64,000 bases of DNA from Sipunculus nudus (lineage: Eukaryota > Annelida > Sipuncula > Golfingiida > Sipunculidae), in NCBI GenBank assembly GCA_026874595.1, contig CM049320.1:37758714-37822713 (forward strand), read 5' to 3'. A program made the position numbers and the translations under genes. The notes beneath the pieces are model-generated. The model ran no database searches. It had not been told where the DNA came from and worked only from the letters and a program-made list of their open reading frames with translations. Below, in pieces: positions 23,618-35,031 of the stretch (positions are counted from its first letter, which is position 1; each line of letters begins with the position of its first letter).

Positions 23618-25099
23618 TATATATAAACATAGTATACGTTAATACAGATTTACATTCCACATACACAGATACTTATACATATATTATTACTGGTAGGGGT
23701 AATACAATAAAAATAAACGTCTCAGTCCATATCGAGCTTAACAATTAAATCAAAACCATCAGTCTTTCCAATTGAAAATGTGTATTGATTTCAGTAACTG
23801 GCACCTAGTAGTAACCGAATATTGATAATTTAATGTTGACGATGATTGTCACAATAATAACTGTATATTTCTCTAAAGCGGGAGTTTAAATAGTCAAGAA
23901 CATTTTCCTTAAAGGAATCTATTGAAGTAGACTGAATTATTGGAAACTGTTCCAAAGTTTGCAGGCAGAAAGGAAAGAAAAGAAAATTGGAAGGAAAGAA
24001 AAGCGACAGTCTTTCCGTGTGAACCCCGGTATCTTTAGCAAATGCGATTTGCGCGGTCTGTATGGGGCTGAGCATAAGACAGAGTTTGAGTTAATATATT
24101 AGAAGATAATCTGGAGCTAGTCCATTAATCATTTCATAAAATGTGGATTGCAAAGCCAGCTCTCTTCTTAATTTTTTTCTTGACCATCATATCTCTTTTA
24201 CCATAGCCCAAGTGCTGGAAGTCGAGAGCGCTTCAGTACATGTTAAACATGCTTTCCGTTATATACTCTCCAGTTGGTATGACTGTCTGACAGAACAATT
24301 GTTAAATATTAAAACACCACACTCCAGTACTAAACGTATTAATGATTTGTACATACGATCTAAAACTTTCATAGAGAAATGGAATTCATAATTTTTTTTC
24401 AAAATTTCCATAACTAATTGGCTTTCAAACATATCAAGTTTATGTGTTCATATCAGGAAAGCGAATCCCAAATATGACATGAGATACCTCAGTTTCTGTG
24501 AAGTTCATTTCACCTAGTTTATGTGTAATTTCAATTGAGCATCATCGTCAAATGGCGATTGAGAACTGTAACTGTAGTTACGTTGTGAAGCAAAATAACT
24601 GTTAAAAGTTTCAGCCTGATCGGCTTTGTCTATAATAATGTTCCCATTATGCCCCAACGATGATAATGTAGGTTGTTGTTTTTACCAGAGAAAGCTTTAG
24701 GAATTTTCCACCATGAACGGCAACTGGGTCTGTGAGTTTTATATATATATTCTTTAAGTATCGCTTATAGCCCTTTCTATTTTCAATATACAGTGTTCCG
24801 AATTTTCCCAGGTAGGAAGTCACGGAACTGTCGGAAGGCGCTGGGCTCCATTTTGACAAACGTGTGTGCCCGCTGAATCTGCCAGCCTGTGCCTAGACCG
24901 AGTCGATGTGTGCTTGCTTCTCATTGGCCAGTAATTCGGGCTCCGTACATTAGAATGCAAACAAGAAAATAATTCGGGTAGGGCATTTGAATACAAAGCA
25001 AAGAGTTAATAACACAACATATGCCTTTTTAACACTAACCCAAGACTTGCTGTCGCTGGGATTTAACATATATTATGCTGCGCAATATGCATGCCGTTG

Positions 25100-25259
25100 A
25101 GGTCGTTCTGCTTGCCAATGAGCCGGTCAGTCCCAGCCAATGAGCTGTTTACACACGACTTTTTCCAACTAATTCTATAAGCCATTGTGTCTGGTGATGC
25201 CAGTGCAAGCGCACCACCTGCGCCCTTGAGCAGTCAAGCTGGTTCATCCGGAAAACAAA
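25100..25259 (+). promoter_or_regulatory. Upstream region of the DUF4440 gene with two CCAAT boxes
   Basis: CCAAT at 25115-25119 and 25137-25141, 119-145 bases before the ATG, each followed by gagc. In the pseudogene copy the second box reads CTAAT. No TATA box was seen. Confidence 0.4.
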
Positions 25260-25269
25260 ATGGCTACCG
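25260..25269 (+). CDS. DUF4440 gene exon 1 (10 nt coding)
   Basis: ATGGCTACCG|gtaggt. The phase-1 end fits exon 2 exactly. The same mini-exon is kept in copy B (45037-45046, donor gtaagt). Confidence 0.7.
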
Positions 25270-28200
25270 GTAGGTTTCCACCATTGTTCCTTAATCCTGT
25301 CTATATTTACATTTTGTTTACAATGTTTTAATGATATTGGAGCTGATCGTATTATGTATGTTTTATAGACATCTCTTGCCCCGCTTAGTGGTGTTGGTTT
25401 ACAATATGATTATAGGTTGTATTTAGGTTGTATTTGGCGTAAAATCAGTTATTCGCCTACCTTTTTTTGTGAAATCTATTTTATTTCTAACTAATCTTTC
25501 AAACATAAAAAGGAACTGTGGGTAAATCCTGTAAAAAAATTTTATGATGCCTGTTTGACAGATGTGTGACCTTTCTAGATGCTAGTTAACAAAGTAAATG
25601 CGCTAATATAAGGTGATTGGTTAAATATGTGCAAAAGTTGAGGGGTCTCTGCTTTTGAAATTTCAAAGTTACAAAACTATGGTTTGAATGACTTGCAACC
25701 AGCTTAACGGTTAAAAAACGATGTTAAAATGTGTTTTATTGAACTTTTTTTGCGGCCCCTCGCATAATATAAACATGTGGATACAAAACAAAACGAACTC
25801 TGTGTGGTTAGATAATCGTTTTCTCGTTTTTCTTGTAAAAGATTCAAGGGATTATTTATAGGGAATATATGTCAAATATCGGGATATGTCCCGTTAGAAA
25901 AAAATTATAAAGAAGCGTACGAACTTTGGGTAAATATTGGGTGGTGTATATCCTGAAATTAAGTTTTGTTCACACGCTTCAACATCTCAAAAATCATCTT
26001 ATATTCAACATCACACAAACATCCTGTTTACAACATTTCATAAACATCTCGATAAGCAATCAGTAAGTACATTGTCTTTCCCTTTAATGTGTATGATATC
26101 AAGATTGTAATCCGGTAAGAACAAACTGCATCTCAACAATCTTTGATTTTTACACCTCAACTTGTTCATGAACGTGAGGGGATTGTGATCATTGAAGACA
26201 ATGATCATTGAAACAAAAGGCCTGATTGATGAAGTAACATAAACTACAAAATGTTGCATCGCCAAAATCAAAGCCAAACATTTTTTTTCAATAGTGAAGT
26301 AGTTTTTCTGGTTTGCATTAAACTTTCTTGAGAAATAACACATTGGATGATCTATGCCATCATTGCCTTCTTGCAAAAACACAGCACCAGCAGCAGTATC
26401 ACTAGCATTTACAGCTAACTTAGAAGGTACAGAAAAGTCTGGAGTTGCTAAAACTGGTGAACTTTGCAGAATTGCTTTCAAATTCTAAATGCATTTTCAC
26501 ACTGAACATTCCATACAAACTTTTTTTTCTTCTTTAACAAATTAGTCAAAGGTTCAGCTACAGCAGCAAAATTTGGACAAAACGTCCTGTAGTATCTAAC
26601 CATACCAAGAAAACGCATCATTTGCTTTTTGTTTTCTTGTCTAGGAAATGCAGAAATAGCACTTATCTTAGCATCAACAGGTTTTACCTGACCCTGCCCT
26701 ATAATATGACCCAAAAATGTTACTTGTGCATGACAAAACTCAGTTTTTACTAAGTTGACAATCAGACGTGCTTCACTGAGTCTTTCGAAGAGGTCGCGAA
26801 GAATTTGCAGATGTTTCTCCCAGGTGTCGCTGTACACGATGAGATGATCAATATATGCGTCACAGCCCTGAATGTCCTTGACAGCCATATGGATGAGGCG
26901 CTGGAACGTGGCTGGCGAGACCTTCATGCTTAACGGCATAACTTTATACTGGTACAGTCCTTGCGGCGTCACAAATGCGGACACTTCTTTCGCTTGTTCT
27001 GTCAGCTTAACTTGCCAGAATCCTTTCAGCAAGTCAAACTTGGAGACATATCTGGAGCTACAGACTCCCTCAATACGTTCATCGATCCTCGGAATCGGGA
27101 ACGTGTCAGTCTTGGTGACATAGTTCAGTTTTCGATAATCTGTGCACATACGGTAATTTCCATCAGGTTTTGGCACAAGAATATATGATGAACCCCAGTT
27201 ACTGTTACTAGGTTCAATACAATCATTGTGCAGCAAATATTGAATCTCATCCTGTAGATACTTTTGCTTTTCTGGATTCAGTCTATATGGATGTTGCTTG
27301 ACTGTGCTTGCCTCTCCAGCATTGACGTCATGCACAACAGTTCGCGTTGGAATGTTACTAAACAAATGTTCATAATTCCGCAGCAGGTTCTTGAGGTCTT
27401 GTTGTTCTTGTGCGGTTTGGTGTGACATTTTGGCATCCAGGTTTTTAAGCACGTCTGAGTTTTTTAATGGTACTGTACCACACTGAATGTCTACATCACA
27501 CTTACAATCAGTATCTATTTTAACTGGGTCAGGGTCAGTTTTTACACAATTAACAGCAGTACAACATCTGATGTGCTTTTTCTGTCATAATATGGTTTCA
27601 ACATGTTAACATGGCACAGTTGTTTCTTCTTACGTTTATCTGGTGTCAATAGTATGTAATTTAAATCACTGACTTTCTTGTCAACAATGTAAGGACCAAA
27701 ATACCCAGCTTGCAGAGGTCTGCCAGGGATGGGAAGTAAGGCAAGGACCTTTTCACCAGGCTCAAACGTCCTACTCACAGTGTGCTTGTCATACTTTGTT
27801 TTCATTTTACTTTGTGCAGGTTATAGATTTGACTTTTCAATCTCACAAGCATTGTGTAGTTTAGTGCATAAGTCTGAGACATACTGCACTAAATTTACTA
27901 AGAGAATCAGGATTTTCATACGAGAGTTTTGTCCGAAAATTAGTTCAGAAGGATGGAAACCCAAGGACTCTTGAAATGATTCTCTGACAGCAAATAGCAA
28001 TTGATGGATTCCTTCATCCCAGTCTTTCTGTGTGTCATAGCAATAAGTCCTGGTCATGTTTTTTAATGTCTGGTGAAAACGCTCGAGGGCGCCCTGACTT
28101 TCAGGATGATATGGCGAAGAGCTGTACTGTTTTATACCTAGCTCAAGCTTAACTTGTTGGAATCAGCCAGACACAAAATTAGACCCTTGGTCAGACTAGA

Positions 28201-31200
28201 CAGCTTTTGGTAATCCAAAAGTTGTAAAAAGCTTGGTCAGACTTTGACAACACTTTTGGCATTAACTTTGGGCAATGGTATTGCCTCAGGGAACCTGTTA
28301 GGCGCACATGATTGTCAGCAAGTATTCACGTCCAGATTTTGTTTTGGGCAGTGGTCCAACACAATCAACAATAATCCTACTGACTGGTTCTTTGAAAGCA
28401 GGAATAGGCCTAAGTGGGGCCTTAGGAGGATTCTGATTGGGCTTGCCTATCGTCTGGCATGTATGGCATGATTTACAATATTGTACAACATCTTTCCTGA
28501 GGTTAGGCCAATAGAAGTGTGTACTAACTTTCTGATAAGTTTTATATATACCTAAATGGCCAGACAAAGGAGCCTATGTGCCATGCTTAGAACTTCACTG
28601 CGAAAGCATTCCATTCTTTACATAGAAACAAACTGGGTTCTGTGACAGTTCATCTTTAGAAACTGCCATGGGAAACAAACATGAAATATCAGGGTCCTTA
28701 TGCTGTTCCGCGATAAGTTCTGACCTAGAGAATGCTGCATCCTATACGGGCGAGTCGTTAGACGAGTCACTAGTGACTCCCAGAGTGTTATTATCTAGAC
28801 CATTATCCTCATGTGTGTTTTTCTTGGCCATAGATCTAGTTACAGCACATGAAGGATACAAACCAGGAATTTTCTGACTTTCCGGATCAGTGTCCTGATC
28901 AAGTGACAGCTTTTCTGTCACTATTGGTACATGCTGTACTGTACATCATAGCCTAGTAGCAACTGAATTCCCTTAAGGGTAAAGTAGTTCTTATGCCCAC
29001 AGTAATATTCCCAGAAATGAAATCTGACTTTAAATGGATACTGTGAGGCGGAACTGAAGTGTGCCTGTCTGAAAACATATAATTAACAAGTGCATGTGTA
29101 CCAGTAAAGGACCTACAAGAAATTGGCAAAGTGTTTGCTAACATGAGAGTCTGGCCTGAATCAGTGTCCCTCAAAATTCTAATAGGGGTAGAATCTGAAA
29201 AATCACTTGAAAGTGATACAAAACCATCATGTATGAATAGCTCAAATAACTCCATTTCAGAGTCAGGAGAGGAATCTACTTCCTCAACCTCATCAAACGA
29301 AGAACTGACATTGAAGGTGTCAGTCATAAACTCTGTTTTAGAGTCATCTAAGGAATCTACATCCTTTTTATCATCAAACTCCCCATGGGAGTCAACAGAG
29401 GAATTTTCCTCAGCAGAAACAAACTTTTGTTTGTCATAATTAAGAGGACCTGGCCTCATTTGAAATACTCTCGCAAGAGTCATAAAAGGAATTAGCCTCA
29501 TTTAGAGAATACTCCTCGCAGGAGTCTTGAAAGGACGTAGCCTTATTTAATTCCTCGCAGGAATCAACTGAGGATTTCACCCCGCAATCTACGGATTCTT
29601 CTTTGGATTTAGACTGCACTTGGGCCTCCGTAGCATCAAACTCTTTATTTGAGTCAACAAAGGAGTTGTACCCCTTATTTACATGAAAAGAGCCTGGCTC
29701 TTTACTATTCTATGCATAGATTTATAAACAAAACCAGAAGGTTTGCTATTTGGTATATTCGCAAGTTTCCAGCAGTCAGATATTAGATGGCCTTCCTTCT
29801 TGCAGTAATCACAGATTTTCTTTGAAAATGACTGGTCTTTGTTGGACTAAGACACAGTGGACATGGACTGAGGTCTAGCTATGTGCTTAGTTGAACTATC
29901 AGGACTACTTGTACTGGGTAACTGCGCTTTAAACTTCTGTTGACCATATTGATGTACATTCTTGTTTGTGAATGACTGGTTTGATTTGCTAGTAAAGGAC
30001 ATTTTGTGTGTCAATGAATAATCATCAGCTAATTGAGCAGCAATGTCAAGTGTTTCAGGACTTTTCTCATCGAGAAAAGTTTTAACATCTGCGTTAATGC
30101 AGCGCTTAAATTCTTCAAGCAAAATCAACTGGCGCAAATTGTCATAATCTTTAATTACATTTTTAGGTCTACACCAGCGATCAAACAAGTGCTCTTTTGT
30201 CCTAGCAAATTTGACGTAGGTCTGTTCTTTGCGCTTTTCCCAATTTCTGAATTTCTGGCGGTAAGCCTCTGGAACTAACTCATAACCCTTTAGGATTAAC
30301 CGTTTTTACCAGGTCATAGTCAGCAGCAGCTTCTTCTGAAAGCTCTGTATAAAATTCTCTGGCGTTACCAGTCAATACACTTTGTAACATCATAGTCCAA
30401 TTTCCCTTAGGCCATTTTAAATTTTCAGCTACCTTCTTAAAGTGTAAGAAATATTTATCAACCTCTTTTTCTTGAAAAGATGGGACAAGTCTAATGTGTT
30501 TAGTAACATCAAAACTGTGAGTTGGGGCAGCACTTAGATTATGTTCTACTTAAAGTCTTTCTAACTCCAGCCGTTTTAATTAAATTTCTTTTTCGTTTAT
30601 CTAGTCTGTCTCTTTCTTTTTCTTTTTCTATTCTGTCTCTTTCTATTTCTTTTTCTAGTCCTTCTCTTTCTAACCCTTCATGTTCTTCCCTCTCTCTTCT
30701 CTCTGTTTTTCTGTTTCTAATTCTAACTGTTTTAATGCCAGCTCATGTTGCATTTCCAACTTTTTCAATTCTAATTGCATAGCATGGCTGTCATTTTTTT
30801 ATGTTTAAACTTTAGTCTCTTCAATTAAACCTTTGCTAATAAGATCTTCCATGATTTTGGCAATGATATCAGGCTTTCTCAAAGCTTTTTTCACACTTAG
30901 CCCAAAGTGTTGTCCCAAACGCAACAACTGTTCTTTTGACAACTGTTCAAGTTGACCAGGTACCGGATCGTCAACAAATGTCTCAAGTTTGAAATCTGCC
31001 ATGTCAAGATGTCAAAACAATACCAAAAAGTCACTAAGATAAATCCTGTAAACAATGTACTGTAAACAATAAGTAATGTTGTAAACAATGTATGATAAAA
31101 CAATGTGTCAAGCATCCCGACGAGAGCCCCCAATTTTATGTTACGGAACCTAATATAAACAGATCACGTATGCGTGATGAACAGAAAAGAAATTATGTAA

Positions 31201-33239
31201 CGGAGATAAAATAAAAATCAGATTCTGTAACACCAGGCAGTGTTTAATGTCTAGGGGAATGAATAAAGAAGTCAGTGGTTTTTTGTTAACTAATAACTAT
31301 AATTTATTCTTAAAACAACCCTAACAAAAAATACACTAAATCAATACAATTATACAGTAAAACAGCGGTATAGCAACAAGTCAATACAATCACAGAGAAA
31401 ATAATGTATGTGCACAGTACCTGGATACCAACACTATCACAACGATAAGTCCTTTAAATGTAATCTCTTTGAGAATGAAAGTCCAGTGTAAAGCTCTTGC
31501 AACATTCAGAAAGTAAACTGAAGCCAAATGCATAAAATCCAGGAAGTGTCTTTGAAAATCTATAATTGCCGCATTCGTCAGATAAGGTCCTGACACACGC
31601 TTCTGTGTCCCCTGGAATCTGCTCTGCTGTCTGTCCTCCCGTTCTGAAACGTAGTCCCTGTATATACCTTCACATCCCAAGCCGAGAATTTTCCACTTCT
31701 CGAACAGTCACAATCACAGTAAACACACGCTTCAGGAGTTCTCTAGAAAAACAGCGCCATGTATCTCTACACACCAGGCTCATCAAGTGACCCACGACCA
31801 TGCGTGAAAGCTCAAGGCTCACATGACAGCGAGAGTTCAACCAGTACGGATTAAACATAGAATGTAATACGAGGCCAGACACGAGTGCCACAACAGGAGT
31901 TACGCCCGTGTCACATAATAAAAAGATTTTCTGTAAGAATTTATACAATTGACAGATATATATGTGTACTTTGAAACATCATCAAGCATTTGCGTTAGTT
32001 TTCTTTTATACAACTCAGCATGTTGGTAAATCCCCTGCATGTTATGTGGACGATCACAAATTTGTTCACGTCCCGGATAATGGATGGTTATCAAAGGGAA
32101 GGGACTGACCCTTTGATTGTACGTTAACATTGTTCTTTTGTGCTATCTATATGTATCGAAGCAGCATTATGCTGCCTTTCTTAAAGCGCGACGCGTTCGC
32201 CGCCCGACATGCCGCGCTGGTAATCGCGCAGCAAGAACGTTTCTATGAACGCGATGTTTCAGCGATACGTCACGGTGGAGCTCCCTTGCTGCAGCAATGT
32301 TTCCTTGCAAAAATAAAGCTCGACAGAAGTTTCGGACGCGATGTCCCGCAGGAACCTGCGTCTATGGAAAGGCTACATTGTTAAAGACTAGAGCGATTCT
32401 GCCGCTGTCCCTACGCCAACGCAACGCTATGGAATCGCTGAAAAATCGCGTTCATGGAAAGGCAGGCTTATGCAGCGGGATCGATGCATAGTATGGTAAA
32501 GTTGTATCGTGAAGTTTTCCGTATGGCTTGTGTCATGACTTTTAGTAGGACTGTACCAGTGCAGTATAAATGCCTCCTTAGTCGTAAGGTTACGGCTACT
32601 TTCACGGCCAATTATCATTTACTTTGCAGTTGATGAGATCACTCAGATAGGCCTGAAGGACCCGTATGAAGTCATCCTGCCTCGTATGTTCACTGTTATA
32701 TTCAAATCCGTGTATCTTTATTCATCAGATGAGAAAATTCAACAGTTGGACGAAGTGGCCGATCTGTTTATGAAGCTCTATGCCGAAGGGGATTTGGAAG
32801 TAATGGCCAAGTCGTGTTTCAGCCAGGATTGCGTCATCATGCCGCCTGATGGAACCATTGTGCACTATTCCGGTAAAGTTAATTGAGATTCATGAATTTC
32901 ATACCACTTGGCGAAAAGATTTTCCTTCATTTTTGGAGAGATGATGGTAAAATTCAGCATTTTTTTTTTATTTAAGGTATAAAAGACCTCTTCGCAAAGT
33001 CTGGCATTAAGCGCTGGATGTTGGTGAATGACGAGAGCGTGATAGAGGGGAACATGGCCGTGAAACATGGTCATTATACTGGATATCGAGAGGATGGTAG
33101 CGTGGTCGGAAGTGGAAGGTGAGATTTATTTGATGTTTCTCAAAATAAATGTTTCTCAGAATTATACTTTCTTCATGATGAAGCAAGGAAGGGATTATTG
33201 ATCTTCAGGTTCTTTACAACAGGGAAAAGTACAATAGTG

Positions 33240-33280
<41 letters not shown>

Positions 33281-33520
33281 AATAATATAATTAATATATA
33301 TGAGAGAGATTGTGAGAGAGAAAGGCACTGAGAGAGACTTCACTTCAAAGATTTCATAACTGAAAATCCGCTTTTGTCACATTTCATGGTACTGATGTGT
33401 CCTCGATGTATTGATTTATTCATTGTCGTTTATTTATATTTCCCCAGGTACATGTCGATGTTTGTACAAAGAGATGGGAAATGGCTGGTGAAATCTGACA
33501 TTTGGACAATGGGTCAGTAG
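25260..33520 (+). CDS. DUF4440/SnoaL-like (NTF2-fold) small protein, 4 exons, 122 aa
   Basis: Join of 25260-25269, 32729-32872, 32977-33118 and 33448-33520; all junctions are GT-AG, phases 1,1,2, total 369 nt with TAG at 33518-33520. Exon 1 encodes only MAT plus one base. The protein has an N-terminal helix with LFMKLYAEGD, then FSQDCVIMPPDG, and a beta-rich C-terminal half (GHYTGYREDGSVVGSGRY, RDGKWLVKSDIW). This order and length are typical of DUF4440/SnoaL-like proteins, a cone-shaped fold used for ligand binding or small-molecule enzymes. The substrate is unknown and no catalytic set is evident. Intron 1 is 7.5 kb and contains an antisense Gypsy element. A broken copy lies at 45037-48706. 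Confidence 0.78.
25447..25896. mobile_element. MITE family A, copy 3 (in DUF4440 intron 1)
   Basis: Family landmarks gcctacctttt, a ggtgattggtta block and a gatatgtcccgtta end. Shared with copy B (45228-45675), so it predates the duplication. Confidence 0.6.
26038..26481 (-). pseudogene. RNase H domain of the Gmr1-like element
   Basis: Starts in frame-shifted continuation of RT. Contains NASDTAAGAVFLQEG, CYFSRKFNANQKNY, FTIEKKCLALILAMQHF, the FNDHNPL motif (TDHNPL in relatives) and the terminal IKGKDNVLTDCLSR. Stop at 26038. Confidence 0.85.
26478..27452 (-). pseudogene. Reverse transcriptase domain of the Gmr1-like element
   Basis: The longest open frame of the window (324 codons). Motifs in order: LVPKPDGNYRMCTDYRKLN, KFDLLKGFWQVKL, SAFVTPQGLYQYKVMPLSM, AYIDHLIVYSD and FLGMVRYYRTFCPNF. 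The second catalytic Asp of YxDD reads His, so activity is unlikely. A frameshift separates it from RNase H. Confidence 0.9.
27542..28567 (-). pseudogene. Integrase of the Gmr1-like element, upstream of RT
   Basis: HHCC zinc site (CKSCHTCQ, with a GHLGIYKTYQK start), core Asp in IIVDCVGPLPKT, second Asp in SDQGSNF (about 28165-28195), Glu in the PESQGALERFHQ block (about 28070-28115), and a GPF/Y-type C-terminal module (PIPGRPLQAGYFGPYIV). Stops interrupt the core near 28195 and 28297. Confidence 0.85.
28953..29501 (-). pseudogene. Protease region of the Gmr1-like element
   Basis: Acidic Ser/Asp-rich spacer then IRILRDTDSGQTLMLANTLP, matching the LRDTGAS-type retroviral-like aspartic protease site except that DTG reads DTD. 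Confidence 0.7.
29720..31002 (-). pseudogene. gag of the Gmr1-like element
   Basis: Starts MADFKLETFVDDPVP at 31002. Then an E/K/R-rich coiled coil (about 30780-30560, frameshifted), a SCAN-like capsid with WPKGNWTMMLQSVLTG (about 30400), a segment with SPETLDIAAQLADDY (about 30050), and a zinc knuckle CDYCKKEGHLISDC at about 29815-29774. Several stops. Confidence 0.8.
31114..31132 (-). other. Primer-binding site, tRNA-Pro type
   Basis: Minus strand TGGGGGCTCTCGTCGGGAT, 6 bases inside the LTR edge. It resembles the tRNA-Pro site TGGGGGCTCGTCCGGGAT with a small indel. Confidence 0.75.
31139..31915 (-). repeat. 5' LTR of the Gmr1-like element
   Basis: 777 bp. Minus strand begins TGTGACACGGGCG and ends GGTTCCGTAACA. 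Homologous over its length to the solo LTR at 35032-35890, which defines its edges. Confidence 0.8.
32185..32490. other. GC-rich, CpG-rich block in DUF4440 intron 1
   Basis: Much higher CpG than its surroundings, with recurring phrases such as tctatgaacgcgatg, atggaatcgctg and catggaaaggcagg. Most of it is absent from copy B, so it is either an inserted element or a deletion in B. Confidence 0.4.
32729..32872 (+). CDS. DUF4440 gene exon 2
   Basis: Acceptor ttcatcag|AT and donor TCCG|gtaaag; 144 nt. Encodes the N-terminal helices and VIMPPDGT. Confidence 0.85.
32977..33118 (+). CDS. DUF4440 gene exon 3
   Basis: Acceptor tttatttaag|GT and donor GGAAG|gtgaga; 142 nt. Encodes IKDLFAKSGIKRWML and the central strands. 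Confidence 0.85.
33241..33277. repeat. (TA)n microsatellite in DUF4440 intron 3
   Basis: About 18 TA units. Confidence 0.9.
33448..33520 (+). CDS. DUF4440 gene exon 4 and stop
   Basis: Acceptor tttccccag|G; encodes the last strands (MFVQRDGKWLVKSDIWTMGQ) and TAG. Confidence 0.85.
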
Positions 33521-33529
33521 GCACAGGAG

Positions 33530-35030
33530 TCATGTTTTCCGATTCGCTGTTGAAACACAGTGAATTATTTTAGTCCAGCTACCTTTGGCTTATATTTAGA
33601 CTCGATTATGGATGAAATAATTATCACTTTGGGTTTTGTTTAAATTTAAAAGGCGCATCCGTTCCACCTCAGAACCTATCTATCAGAACCTTTCATTATA
33701 TGGTTACCTATGGTAAGGAACATAAATGTGTCAGTTGTCAGTGCAATTTTGACAGTTTGTTTGAGGAATTCCGCAAAATTTGCCATTGACTGCTTTACAG
33801 GAGCCAGCCTTGATCCTCTAGTACTTACAACCAGAAATTCGGGTATCCGATTAGACGCTTGGACACCAAGCTCTGGCGTCCGAAAGAGATTTTTGGCATC
33901 TCAGACGATATATATATATATCGTTTTGTCGTTTTAAGCTTGGTCAATATTTTGGATAAAATTGAATAAGTAATATAAATACATTTCGGGATGCTGGGAT
34001 TTGTTTTCAATATTGTATTATCTGAACAGTCTTAACATTATTAGAGGATGTCTTCTCATCAAGTTATATTCATACAGCTCTCGATATTCATATATGGATA
34101 GTTTATAACATGGTTAGCTGCAGCTTCCAGTAATGGATCATTCATCAGTATATGTACAGGAATCAACCTATATGTCGATTCATTATTTCATGTGTAGCGT
34201 TATGTTTGCGAGGTTTAAAATTTCGCGATATTTCCGAATGGGAAATATTCGCGATGATTAAAACCTCAGGAATAAGATGACGTTCCATCTTAGGTGATCA
34301 AGATGAAATAATGGATCTGCGTAAAAGGAATTGTAAAATCCATTTAAGCAAGAGTATGTGTATGGCATGATTTATCGTCTAGCTATGACTGCATATATGG
34401 ACATGATTTGACAGGTCACTTCGATACACCTTGTAACATGTGTAGCATGGTATATTGTCGATAGCCGGTTTAGTATTCGGTAAAATACCATTTAAGGAAA
34501 TACCTTACGACATTATGTTTCGTCATGTGGTTCGCCTGCTTCAACTAAGAATATAAAAGGTCATGTATAGACAGCCGATTTAAAATCCACAAACTAAATC
34601 ATCAGTTTGCTTCGGTCTATCGAATTCCTTTATAATTTTGAAATGAATAAAACAAGCCTTTCATACCTTTCGTATGTGTATTTCTAGTAAAAGAACATTC
34701 CAGGTTCTGTATAGACGGTAAATTTAAAAAGCGCCAACAATATCACCCCTTAAATCTGGTCTTTCGAACAATGATTTTCTAAACCAAAAAGGATATTTAT
34801 AAGTCTGTCACACCGACCTTATGTTGAGATTGCAGTGGCTATCGAAATCAATTGAGAACAAAAATTATTTTGCTAGGAAGCACGACGTTTTAATAAAAAT
34901 GTTACTTATGTATGTATGTATGTATGTATGTGTATGCGTGTGGTTAAAATTTCTTGTACAATAAGTGATATAACAGGCGTAAGTGATACATTGTGGTCAG
35001 TATGCAGTTAGAAGAGGGGAAAAATATATA
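33530..35030. other. 3' flank of the DUF4440 gene
   Basis: AT-rich, no supported exon. A (TATG)n run lies at 34909-34941. Distinctive short repeats of gtatagacag / atttaaa phrases occur at 34560-34740 without a clear unit. Confidence 0.4.
34909..34941. repeat. (TATG)n microsatellite
   Basis: About six perfect tatg units then a degenerate tgtg run. Confidence 0.85.
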
Positions 35031-35031
35031 T

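Larger units (their letters stand above)
22400..24930. other. Segment present in duplication copy A but not B
   Basis: About 2.5 kb separates the two duplicated blocks here but only about 140 bp in copy B. It contains a (TA)n tract (22958-23007), a palindromic TA hairpin (23551-23617) and some decayed frames without a clear family. Confidence 0.6.
24935..25965. repeat. Segmental duplication, copy A part 2
   Basis: Colinear with 44748-45740 (gtagggcatttgaatac ... gtatatcctgaaat). Carries the promoter, exon 1 and early intron 1 of the DUF4440 gene and one MITE-A copy. Confidence 0.85.
25970..31138 (-). pseudogene. Gmr1-like Ty3/Gypsy retrotransposon, decayed, 3' LTR missing
   Basis: Internal region read from 31138 down to about 25970 in the order gag, CCHC knuckle, protease, integrase, reverse transcriptase, RNase H. 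Integrase before RT is the Ty1/copia order, but the sequences are Ty3/Gypsy-like. This is the known Gmr1 arrangement, first described in deuterostomes. Many stops and frameshifts break it, and key residues have changed: protease DTDS in place of DTG(A/S), RT YIDH in place of YIDD. It starts beside a 5' LTR (31139-31915) and ends 68 bases past RNase H without polypurine tract or LTR. It lies antisense in intron 1 of the DUF4440 gene. Confidence 0.85.
31920..32990. repeat. Segmental duplication, copy A part 3
   Basis: Colinear with 48095-48790 from ttgacagat through gttggtaaatcccctgcatg and cgaagcagcattatgctgcc to DUF4440 exon 2 and past its donor. Copy B lacks about 250 bp here. Confidence 0.8.

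Noticed and set aside
23830-24075. Minus-strand frame resembling the C-terminal tail of a LINE ORF2
   Set aside because: Only a vague match (…STSIDSFKENVLDYL); no reverse transcriptase motif nearby, so not called.
29131-29439. 102-codon Ser/Glu-rich plus-strand frame
   Set aside because: Antisense of the acidic protease spacer of the Gmr1-like element, which has the recognisable motifs.
30522-30782. 86-codon Ser/Leu-rich plus-strand frame that looks like a membrane protein
   Set aside because: Antisense of the gag coiled coil.
31566-32618. Several 60-96-codon frames over the LTR and duplicated intron
   Set aside because: They lie in the LTR or in non-coding duplicated sequence and are not kept in the other duplicate.
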